This document shows, piece by piece, positions 24,130 to 36,272 of a stretch of 64,000 bases of DNA (positions are counted from its first letter, which is position 1; every line of letters begins with the position of its first letter). The stretch is from Dichotomocladium elegans (taxonomy: Eukaryota > Mucoromycota > Mucoromycetes > Mucorales > Lichtheimiaceae), in assembly GCA_025716815.1 (NCBI GenBank), contig JAIXMN010000017.1, forward strand, positions 248,001 through 312,000, read 5' to 3'. Both the position numbers and the translations under genes were made by a program. The notes under the pieces are model-generated. The model searched no databases, was not told where the DNA came from, and saw nothing but the letters and a program-made list of their open reading frames with translations.

Positions 24130-24468
24130 GTCGTCGGTATACTTTCTAAGGACGATTGCTGTCGTCGGTTCCTATCGTCATTAAAGGCTTCGCTGTCGTT
24201 CTCTTGATCACGATGATGGTTGAAGCGCCGTCGCCCTGCAGGACAAGGAAGGAAATGCTTAAACTCTGTAAAGCTGTAGCCTAGGAGCGGGTTTTTCTGG
24301 ATGGCATCATACTGAAGGCACTCAAGCGAGCAATAGAGAGACTGCTGCAGGAAGAATAGAATAATATCAGTGCTTTGTTTCTTGCTGCGCTTCAATAGAC
24401 GACCGTATACGCACTGAACATGAGTGGATAGCTCTATCACAGACAGGACACCAGTTCAAATCGGACAT
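23937..24468 (-). CDS. ecl1: Ecl1-like lifespan regulatory factor, small zinc-binding protein
   Basis: Two exons (24468-24415 and 24344-23937) give 153 residues. The N-terminus has the Ecl1 pattern: WCPVCDRAI, then SLYCSLECLQYDA, giving C-x2-C and C-x3-C pairs in the first 30 residues, split by the intron. The remainder is Ser-rich, with a run of ten or so serines encoded by an agc/agt repeat at about 24090-24128, and ends in a short Pro-rich tail. In yeasts Ecl1 proteins bind zinc and extend chronological lifespan under nutrient stress. The acceptor reads cag-cag, so splicing can start at 24344 or 24341 and add or drop one Gln. It lies 95 bp downstream of the histone-chaperone gene on the same strand, so it has very little promoter space of its own. 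Confidence 0.78.
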
Positions 24469-24563
24469 ACTGTACTTCGGAAACTGGGCAAAACGAGTAG
24501 TTCAGACATTGGGAGTTTATATTTATATGAAACCAAATTGATTTTATTGCACAAACGACTGTT

Positions 24564-26892
<2,329 letters not shown>

Positions 26893-27480
26893 CTATTACT
26901 AGTTTTTTTTTTTATACTTGTAAAAAGCCAAACGACATTCATCTCATCCCTATGCATCAATTGAAATATACACAGTACGGACCTATCGTTTCTTTATCCT
27001 ACAACGTGAATTTTGTAACTTCAGCAAGCTGCTACTGGAGTGAGAATAAAGCATATGGTAGCAATCGTGCAGCATAGTACCTCGAAGGAAATTGTTCAAC
27101 AGCATTGAATATTTCTCTATACCTACGATGCCCATTGCCTGCGTTAATTAGCGTGTTGTTTGAGTTTTAGCATTATTTGTGTGCCAAACGCCGTAATTGC
27201 TAATATATATGTTAACAACACAAAGCATGCATACAATTCTTTCCCTCTCTCTTGATAGTAGCTGAAAAGCTCTTTAGTTTAGGTTCAACAGATCCAGTAA
27301 GCGTTCCGACTGTGAAAGATCATGTGTACGTAAGCATGGTTCTTAGCTGTCAGCCTGTCGAAAGTTGTTCCCTCGCTTTTATTGTAACTCCCATCTTGAG
27401 GTAGTATAGAAGTTCTCAGCAGTACATATACCATGCGTATCCAATCCTTCCATAAAGACAAGTCGAACGACAGTAGCTAG

Positions 27481-27609
27481 TCAAACTTTGCCGGACAAAA
27501 GATAGAAAAGTTGTATAGCGTAGATGACAGAGAGCGCTGGAATCACATAATAGTAGTATCTCCATACGACAGTAAAACGATTTGAGAGCAAACCTTTTGG
27601 TTTAAACAT
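27481..27609 (-). CDS. Possible 42-residue membrane peptide
   Basis: An open frame of 42 codons encodes a short basic start (MFKPKG) followed by an aromatic-rich hydrophobic stretch with WRYYYYVIPALSVIYAIQLF in its middle, enough for one membrane helix. The aromatic richness resembles small mitochondrial inner-membrane subunits, but I cannot assign a family and no splice partner is evident. In an AT-rich spacer such a frame can arise by chance. Confidence 0.25.
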   Translation of the reverse strand: MFKPKGLLSNRFTVVWRYYYYVIPALSVIYAIQLFYLLSGKV

Positions 27610-27982
27610 GATACATTGACGCAGCAGTTTTGTAGGTTAAAAAAAAACATTAGTGAGTCGCCCCCACTATAGTAATATCTCTTTGCTCTGATTTAGCTCT
27701 GTAAAAAATATATTGCTCTGACGAAAGATCAGTCTAGTGCTTATCACCATAACGGGCAGTAGCGGTATATACATGGAGAGCATCGGCTGGAGAATCCACA
27801 ATAGGAAATATTACAACATTGATTGATTTGGGCGATCGATGACGATGATCGGCAAAATACAGTGGAATATATAGATACTAAAATGAAGGACTAGAAAACA
27901 TGAGAATTGGTTAAATGCATAGGATCAAGAGAACACCCTACATGTGTGTAAAAATAGCGATACATATTATTGCTCATAACTT

Positions 27983-28330
27983 TTATTGCATGCTAGGATG
28001 AAAAAGATGACCACCAGATCTCTCGATTCTCAGTTTTGCAATAGCTAGCATTCTATTTTTATACATAATATTGCTTGTATGCAGGTGGGTGTGAGGATTT
28101 ACCAAAGGGTAATCATTCCTCATAAGCATTACATCTATTTTATACGGGCCACTTCCTCCGGCTATTAAAAAAACAAAGAGGAAAACCATAAACAGCGTTA
28201 GAGGGATAACACAAACAATCGTTGCTGCATGATTGGTAGCATAAGCAAGGTTTTCTTTGTGAATTTCTTGGTTCTTGAAATTTACACTAGCTCGGTAGTA
28301 TATGCACATCATTTGACGTGCTCTTAACAT
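27983..28330 (-). CDS. Possible membrane-protein exon, unknown
   Basis: An open frame of 115 codons contains a hydrophilic stretch, then one strongly hydrophobic helix (TIVCVIPLTLFMVFLFVFLI) followed by GGSGPYKID. A splice donor-like CCTTTG/gtaaat follows about 20 codons later, so only the first two thirds may be coding. No family is recognised and upstream exons are not apparent. It may be a real small membrane protein or a relic. Confidence 0.25.
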   Translation of the reverse strand: MLRARQMMCIYYRASVNFKNQEIHKENLAYATNHAATIVCVIPLTLFMVFLFVFLIAGGSGPYKIDVMLMRNDYPLVNPHTHLHTSNIMYKNRMLAIAKLRIERSGGHLFHPSMQ

Positions 28331-30075
28331 TAGGGAACACGAAGATCATATTTAATACAAAATATAGGAGATGTAATCAGAAATGGCAGAATATCTAGAA
28401 GGAATAATAATGATAATAAAAGCAAATGCTGCTGACGGCAATAAGTTATAGTGTTTAAGACATATCAATAAATTGGGGTTTTCATCAGTTGCTGGCAAAA
28501 AGAACAAGTGATAACGGGAATGGAGTAAATAAGGAGTTAGTTGATTTCAAGAACAATGTATCAGACCCTCGCTCGAAGGGAAAAAAAAAGGAAGCTTCGT
28601 CTTGCTTCGGTGTTACTGCGTAATACGCGCTCTTCTCCGGGTCTAGTCAACTCTGCGTTTGGCATATGTGCACGCCTTCTCACCGCATTCAACAGCAACA
28701 GCAGCAGCAATACCTGTACCATATTCAGAACAATACCATCCTGAAAGGACGAAGCCACAAACGATTGATTCGCCAAAGATAATCCGTCCCAACCGGAGAA
28801 GACCAGTCTCATATTCCAGCAGCGTCCGAGGATGACGTATATATCTTAAGCAAATGAACTTTTCGTAATACAATCACAAATGCGCCTATACACACAAGCA
28901 GATGCACACACAACGACCCGATGCGAATCAGTAGCACATCGTGTCAGGTCGGTGCGACACCGAACACTCTTTTCATTATGAAATTATCTAACCTGAGAAA
29001 GAGTGTCATTAATAGAAAGATGTGCAACGACGAAGACCCTGGTTTCTTGTTCGTAGCACAGTTCCCTGCTTTTGATCGTCATTCCAGTCGTAAACATGTC
29101 AGCGGTTACCCTTCCCCCATCTAGTCTATAAGGAAGCCGATAATGTGGGCTTTGCATAAAGAACCCATGGGAGGTCTGCAGAGCCTAATCTAGCCGTTCT
29201 TCTTCGCGTGCCTGTGATCTAATTAGAGGAATCGATCCGTTACAATTTAGATAGTACGGGCATAAGCCAAAATGGGCGATTTTAGCCAATGCGATGGTAG
29301 TAGCCCCTTCCTCGCGGTCACTCCTATCCTGCTCTATCCATCGCATATACCGGTATTCACACTGACGCTCATAACCAACTCCACTTATACTCTAAGGCGT
29401 GTATAGGATGGTTGAGATCAACATGGTCCCAGACTATTTTTATAAAACACAGACACACGCAGCTAAACTCGAATTGACAACAACGTGATGGAAAAAGAAA
29501 GAATAAGGGAATGCGTGGGTGTGTATGTTTATGCGTGCATCGTAACAAACAGTCAATCGTTAAATGTTGATTACGCAAAGTCCATGAAGTATTTCATATC
29601 TGGGATGGGTGCCATAAATAAAACTGAGCGGAAGCATGACCATACTGTCCATTTCCATTTTGCACACATTGAATCCCCTGAACCTCGTGTTCCCTACTTG
29701 ATTATTTGGCTCGATTTCCAGTTCGGGCTCGGCTGTCGAGACTTACATACTCGGTTGGTAGTTTGTGGGTCAGGGCTCAGTGAATGGACTTGTCATTCCA
29801 AACTGAACGTCCCTCCTTAACTTGAAAAATACTAATAATCAAACAGTCGAATTGAGCGACAGCAATAGTAGTCCGTGGGTCAGGTGGGCCTGGTGAGAGT
29901 GCCGGAGCCAAATCATAGCCCACTTTATGCTTCCTATGACCAATCAATTTTGGCCGAACCTTATCTCGAGTTCGGGATGGGGGACACCCTTAAATACCCA
30001 GTTCATTTGTCACTTTTTCCAATCATTTATCTCTTTCTTTTTCTTTCCCTAAGCAAAGGAATCTCTCTACTTCAC

Positions 30076-30572
30076 ATGGCCTCTCCCTGTATCCAGCCTT
30101 CGTATCCGCTTACAAAGCAGGGCCCGCGGAATAATGCTCTTAACTATGTGGATCCCGTCTCGCTCTCCTCTTCTGCATCCACGCCTCCCTCGCCATGTTC
30201 TCCGCTAGCCGGCCACGGCAACCATCGTCGCTTCAGCTATGCCGAGATGCTATCCGATCACCATCCTGCTATCAACGGTGCAGGCATCGATTATACGCCC
30301 GATTCGAGCTATCTGCATCACTCCATGACCAGCACCTCTTCACCTTCCAACAGCAGTAGCGATGGGTATCAGACAGCCGCCAGTACTCCAAATAACAGTA
30401 TGCTCGCTGATCCAATGAACATGGCAGCAGCAGCAACTTTTGGGTCCAACTTTTTTTCGCCTGTACATCCCCTCGCCGCTGCCGCTGCCGCTGCCGCTGC
30501 CGCTGCCGCCGCCGCCGCTTCTGCTTCGCCTATCGCACAGCCATTTCATCACCATCAACATCATCACAACCC

Positions 30573-30608
<36 letters not shown>

Positions 30609-31352
30609 ACATCGACATTCAATTGCTGCCCCGTCACCATTTGGATATTATAATGGAGGGATCCCTCCGGCGGCGAGACAGCACTCATTCAGCCACGCAT
30701 CATATATGGACCAGCAGAATGACAGTCTCGCCCAAGGCTTCGTCAATCTGTGCACCAGCAACAGACCCGAAGTTTCACTACCTCTCACGCATGCGTACGG
30801 CAAGGAAAATACTTTACGCATGGCATACCCTCCGCACCCACCACAGCCGACAAGTGCTCTGACAGCGACAGCGGCATCGAACGCCGAGCGTCGTGCATCA
30901 TCCCAACAAGACAGCACCAAGATCCAGAAGACGCCTCGCTCAAGAGGCCGCCGTGTATCTAATGTTGCAAGCAACGGCGTCCGCATGTTCACCTGCAAGG
31001 CCGAAGGCTGCGGAAAGGTCTTTAAGCGATCCGAGCATCTCAAACGACACATCCGTTCCATCCATACCTTGGAAAAACGTGAGTCCATGCGCGCGTGTGA
31101 TGAGTGAGTGTATGTGTATGCATATTAACCGTGGTATGCCATTTCGCTTCGTTTTCCCTAGCGTTCGAATGCCCATATCAAAGTTGTAACAAACGCTTCT
31201 CTCGATCTGACAACCTTAATCAACACATCCGGATCCATCGCCATAGTACAAGCAGTGGCAACAAGGATCTTCCAGGAAATACAACAAAACAACCTCTTAC
31301 GTCTGCACCTGCACCTACTACCTACTCAGGCTTCCCGCAAACCTATATATGA
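30076..31352 (+). CDS. C2H2 zinc-finger transcription factor, Msn2/Seb1-like
   Basis: Two exons (30076-31078 and 31162-31352) give 397 residues. Two tandem C2H2 fingers lie near the C-terminus: FTCKAEGCGKVFKRSEHLKR with HIRSIHTLEKP, and FECPYQSCNKRFSRSDNLNQ with HIRIH. The intron splits the linker between them. This two-finger pair with RSEHLKR and RSDNLNQ contact helices is the Msn2/Msn4/Seb1 type that binds CCCCT stress elements. The long N-terminal part is low complexity: Ser/Pro stretches, an Ala run (about 17) encoded by gccgct hexamers at 30474-30520, His clusters and a Gln run at 30573-30608, consistent with an activation domain. The frame stays open 201 bases upstream; I chose the ATG at 30076 because upstream residues look like translated leader. 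Confidence 0.88.
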
Positions 31353-31926
31353 GCAACTTTTCTTATACATCCGTCTCCATAACCGAATGGTCATCACTTT
31401 CTCATTTACCCACCTTTTTTTTTTTATCTCCGGCATACAACCTCTTTACTATACGAGGATATGTAATAAGCAGCATCTTTTTTATAAGGCAGCACATAAA
31501 ACAACAAGAACAACAGCAGCAAACAGCAACAATAACAACAACCAGGTGGAGGAATCAGCCGAAAAGTATCTATTATTGACTACTACAAGTGCTTTTCTCT
31601 TCAGTTTGGTAATACATATATGACCAATTTCCCCACTCCACACACCTCTCGCCCCCCCTCCCCCTTTGATTTCTAGTCTCCTTTTTGTTCTTTTGTCCTC
31701 TTCCGCCATATCAATTCCTTTAATACAGTACTTTGGCAATTCCCCTGTTGGTGTACATATGTTTACTCTTTCTTGAATAAACAATACTATAAGAACAACG
31801 ACATACACACACTTCTCTTCCTCCCTCCCGAGTCCTGCCATCATCGTCGTTATCGTAATGGCTTCATTAAATTTGGAGCTAAGCGGCACAGCCAAATCCG
31901 TCTTTTTTTGTTTCATTGCCTCTATT
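31353..31926. other. Convergent spacer
   Basis: This interval between the stops of the C2H2 factor (+) and the Nup53 gene (-) is pyrimidine-rich, with aacaacag-type triplet repeats at about 31500-31545 and a T10 run near 31415. aataaa-like hexamers occur at 31774-31780. It probably carries both 3-prime UTRs; no gene is seen. Confidence 0.4.
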
Positions 31927-33472
31927 TCACCCAGTCATACTTTTGACACGGTCGACGCCCACCCGGATCTCCTTTCCTATGATTTTACCATGGCTCTCTA
32001 GAGCACGCTCGGCCATCTGGTTTGTTGCGTACCGCAGTGTCATCCAGTTAGCCGAGGACTGGTGATACCGCTCTGCAATGGGCCCAAATCGAGAGAAATA
32101 TTCAACCACGGCCGGCGTCTGATCAGGAGGAAATCCAAAGACACGAACAATCGGATTCGCTGAAGAACATGGCTCCTTTGATCTATCCCCCAGAAAATAA
32201 GTTTCTTTTGTTCCGGCTTCTTACCGTCTTTGCGTTTTGTCCTGTCCAGACCTCCCCATACGCCCCCCCCATCATCACTCTCACCTGTTTTGAACTGCCG
32301 AGGTCAGTGACTTGTCTTGTGCCCTGCTGCTAGATGACGGATATCGCACAGAGTCTGACCAAAGATCTTAGACCCATTCTTGGAGTGTCAGAGCCACCAT
32401 CACAAACCACACACTCTTCGCCGAGAAGAAACTGGATATTCCACTTTCTCTCTCTCTCTTTCCATCGTTCATTACCTGTGGGTTTACTTTTGTCGATAAC
32501 AAGCTGCTCATTAGCTGAATATCGATGGGTATTGATGCCAACATTCCAAATGGAAAGGGCTGGTGGATCGTCTGATTCGGATGTCACGGTCGGCGTGTTG
32601 CTATTGCAGAAACTACCAGTTGCTGAGGTTCCGAAAATACTGTCGCTGCCGTTGCTATGGCTTCGTTTGTATACAGGTTGATGCCTATAGAACACCGTCC
32701 ATGAAATGGTCAGTTCGCGTGCTCGGAGGGGTTTCTCATTCTCTTTCTTTCACGGTACGTTACCCAGACCGGCTTTCATCTTCGCTTTCAAATGCACGTT
32801 TCTTTCCGGATGCGTGGCGATTCGATGACTATGTAGGAAGAGCAAGAGTACGTTATTAAACTGAAGGGGGAAATGGTGCCTATGTTTTTTTTTCTTTCTT
32901 TCCGATAAGCAATATCGTACAGATAGGGTAACGGCAGTGAGAAAACGGGGTAGCACGGTTCGCTTGGCACCAAAAGAGAGTGAGGCTGTAGCAGGATATT
33001 CTTCGACCCTGTCGCGAGTCTTTGTGTTGGCGTTCGACAACAGTTTTGGCATCGATGTCCGAGTAACCTTATCTGGAGTGACGATGAAATGCGGTACGTT
33101 GGTATCTGGAAACACAGACTGAAGACTGAGGAGGGGTTGCGATTGCGCTTGCGCTTGCGGCAGTTGTGTCGTGTTCGTATTTAAGGCTGGTTGTTGCTGT
33201 TGTTGTGGTTGTCCAAACCCAAATCCAAATGAAAATGGCTGATTCGATGTGGCTGCTGTTGCTGCTGCCGGAGCAGCAGAGCTCGCAGGAGCTCCAAAGA
33301 GATTTGTACCTGAGGATGGCGGCGCGAAAAAGGGCTTACTCGCCGGCTGCTGCTGCTGTCCACTACTGCCGAGTATATTTGCAGCAAACCCCGTCGTAGG
33401 GGCTGGGGCGGGCGTCAATCCGAAATTAGGTGTGGTACTGGTTGGTTGTGTGGATTGCGCCTGGCCAAACAT
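31927..33472 (-). CDS. NUP53: Nucleoporin Nup35/Nup53
   Basis: Supported exons: 33472-32921, 32828-32764, 32684-32476 and the last, 32159-31927. The N-terminal half is FG-repeat-like and Gln/Pro/Ala-rich, beginning MFGQAQSTQ with FSFGFGFGQ. The C-terminal exon is the Nup35-type RRM (MPPN) domain: VRVFGFPPDQTPAVVEYFSR, then SSANWMTLRYA and IIGKEIRVGVDRV. This domain dimerises and binds the inner-ring scaffold and nuclear membrane. Between 32160 and 32475 exon structure is unresolved: exons three and last are phase-compatible and may join directly, or short exons may lie between. The end lacks the short amphipathic tail seen in some yeast homologues, stopping at KSMTG. Divergent from Nop53 with 641 bp between starts. 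Confidence 0.85.
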
Positions 33473-34113
33473 TGGGTTGGTTGGGTGGCAGGAGGCAAAG
33501 AAAGAGATAGAGAGAGAGAAAAAAGTTGCGTGCTAGATTTTTTTTTTTTGGGGGGGGGTTGTGCACAGAAGGTGCCGTGGAGGGGGAGTGGGCGGGTGCT
33601 CGCTCGCTCCCCGTTTGTTCGTCTCTAGGGCGTGTGGCCTGAAGAGTGACTTGCAATCGGGAATTATGGCTTTGATTGCATAACCTCCTCCCCCAATAAG
33701 GGGTGGTTGGTGACAATGACCTAGGTCTAACAATTATGGAAATGCTGCTACGAAGTTATCGATGGGGAATCAAAGCCTGTGAAGATGCAATGTCCCTACG
33801 CTACCCGTGAATAAACGGTACAGAACTCCATCTAATGTAATTCAAGTAGTGTTTGCGTTATCTCATCTCTTTTTAAGCAGCTTGGAAGCCCCCAGATGCC
33901 CTTGACTTATTAAAACCTTTCTCTCTCTCTCGGGACTGAAATTATCTTAAAGTATTAAAGAAAAAGACTGTCGATACGTCTGAAACCAGAAGACTGATAT
34001 TGGAGGCTGGGGTTGCGTAAAAGCGGAATGTTTCCCGAAAAGGGGTGGGGGTGGGGCCGCAAACTTTTTTTTTGGAACCAATTTTTTTTTATTTCTCCTC
34101 GTTACTGTTCAAA
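33473..34113. other. Divergent spacer between NUP53 and NOP53
   Basis: This spacer carries both promoters. It contains T10 and G9 homopolymers near 33539-33560, a (ct)n run near 33920-33931 and a T9 run at about 34082-34090 just before the NOP53 start. No open frame of note. Confidence 0.4.
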
Positions 34114-35711
34114 ATGGCTGAGGCTGCAACAGAAAAGAAAATCGCAAAACCCCAACCGAGCCGTAAGGGCAAGAAGGCATGGCGTAAAAATGTCGATATC
34201 ACACATGTGGAAGAGGGTCTCGAAGAGATGCGACAGGAAGAACGAGTCCGGTAAACCAAGGAGGGATTGCGAGAAGAATGAGATCTAACTGGGGTCCTAT
34301 GGGGTCATTTCTTTAGCGGTAAAGTCACCGAAGTTGAGGATCTTTTCACCATCGATACCTCGGGCGATGCGAACAGTAAGAAATAGCAGCACACAACGAG
34401 GAAAAGAGTTGATCGGAATCATCTAACTCCCCTTTTTTCCCAGTTCGAAGATCGCTCGCAAAAGAACGCCCTTTACGAGTCGAACAGATTCTGGCTCAAC
34501 GATCGGCCGTTCCTGCCGTTATTGCACGCGTACGAGCGGCGAACACTGAAAAGAAGATTTCAAAATACACAAAGCAAAAGGTCGATCAGATCGCCAAACG
34601 GAAGCTCGAGGGTGGACCTTCAGCAGCACCGAAAAAGAAGATCAAATCTGGTGTTGCGTCGTACGACATGTGGGATGATGGTGCGGCAAATCTTTATTTA
34701 AGCAATTCGGCAGAGCACTTGGATGCTGACAGATGTCTCCTTTTTACGTAGAAACACCTGCTGCAGCAAGCCCAGAAGAAGATCAGAGTGATTATTTAGA
34801 GCCAGTGAAAGCGAAGAAGGTCAAGGTAGGAAAAAAATATTGGATCATCTGTGATTACCAAGTATGCGTGTTTTTGAACTTCGTTCTCCTCCACCCCGTT
34901 TAGGCACCTTCTACGCTCAAGAAGAAGCCGGCTGCGTTGGTTCACCAGCCAGCGATTGAAATTGCTCATGCGGGTGCATCATACAATCCGACAGTGGAGG
35001 CTCATCAAGAACTACTCAAGCAAGCACACGAGATCGAGGTTCGAAAGTTGGAGGCTGCTGAAAAACTCAACGAGAAACTGTCGTACCGGAAAGAGCTGGA
35101 TGATCTTGCTGGTGAACTGGAAGCATCACTTGAGGACGAGGACGAGGATGGTGAAGAAGAAGAGGGTGAAAAGGATGAGGGCTCTGTAGCGGCAAAGAAG
35201 GAAGCTAAGCGCAAGACAAGAACACAGCGTAACAAGGAAAAGCGTCTTCGGTTAGAGAAGATTGCAAATATGCAGAAGCAGCATGAAAAAGATATCCGCA
35301 AACAGATTGATCTGGTGAAAGAGATCGAGAAGGAGCTCAACGAGCACCAAAAGAAGATAGAAGATGTAGCGCAAAAACGCCAGGAAATCAAGGAAAATGC
35401 CGAGAAGAAAGGAGTAAAGCGATTGGGCAAGCATTTCATCAAAGAACGACCTATTGATGTTCAGCTTCAAGATGAGTTGAGTGAGACACTGCGGCAACTT
35501 AAGGTACGCGCTACAAACGAAAAAAAAAAAGAACCACTGACTTAACCTGCCTTTGTAGCCCGAGGGCAACCTTCTTCTAGACCATCAGCACAGCTTCCAG
35601 CGTCGCAACGTTGTAGAGGCACGAGTACCTGTCAAACCCCACTCGAGATACACACCCAAGGTTTATGAACGCCGTGCATTTAAACAGTTCGATGCGAAGC
35701 AAAAATATTAA
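34114..35711 (+). CDS. NOP53: Ribosome biogenesis factor Nop53 (GLTSCR2/PICT1 family)
   Basis: Six exons (34114-34250, 34317-34375, 34444-34680, 34752-34825, 34904-35503, 35559-35711) give 419 residues. The N-terminus is Lys/Arg-rich, with KGKKAWRKNVDITHVEEGLE, the conserved Nop53 start, followed by LFTIDTSGD and KKISKYTKQK. A long highly charged helical part (about residues 200-360) contains an acidic patch (SLEDEDEDGEEEEGE) and basic repeats, then KRLGKHFIKERPIDVQLQDE and a conserved tail with LRQLKPEGNLLLD and RRNVVEARVPVK. Nop53 binds the pre-60S particle and recruits Mtr4 and the exosome for 5.8S rRNA 3-prime maturation in the nucleolus. Gene complete, all phases close. Confidence 0.93.
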
Positions 35712-36272
35712 GCACATCCTCTTCATATTCATATTTGATAACTTACATATATACGAAATATTGCATGCACAAGAAAATAGGACTTGAATCATACCATGCG
35801 CTTGCATTTGGCAATCTACAATCGTGTCTCTCTTGGGAAAAGATAGGTGGAGCTTTGGGCAATGGGATGAATGTTCGTGTCCAGATACTACCGTTTCCAT
35901 GAGTATTTATCGCTGCACGTACGCATGTGAAGTAAGGCGGAAAATTGTAGAAGTTTCGAGTCCAATGTTGCTGCGCCATGGGGATACAGCGCGCTGTTCA
36001 GGTGAAACATGCGTAGGGAAAGCGTCTTAGTGATAGGGTATCATTCTTGTTAGCATATGCTTGCACTTTTTTTTTGCGAGTCTGATGTGGTGTGTGTGTG
36101 TGCGGAACATCGGATGGATGGGCATGCGTGGAATAATTGAGTAGCGCATCCACTGAATTTTCCCTATCACATGCTGGTGTGTGAAATGCAAGCGGTTTTG
36201 TTATGTGTATCAATGGGGACTATTGCTTCGATTTTATTTCTTTCTTCTTTTTTCTCATTTCGTTCTGCTCTC
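35712..36272. other. Spacer between NOP53 and LONP2
   Basis: No gene. The 3-prime end of NOP53 is AT-rich (atatatacgaaatattgcat). A (tg)n run lies at about 36089-36100. The plus-strand frame is open from 36171 into the Lon gene, but the residues before the ATG at 36273 are unlike the family and are taken as leader. Confidence 0.4.

Noticed and set aside
35005..35442. 145-codon minus-strand frame rich in Ser, Phe and Cys
   Set aside because: It mirrors the Lys/Glu-rich coiled coil of NOP53; such antisense frames are expected opposite charged helices.
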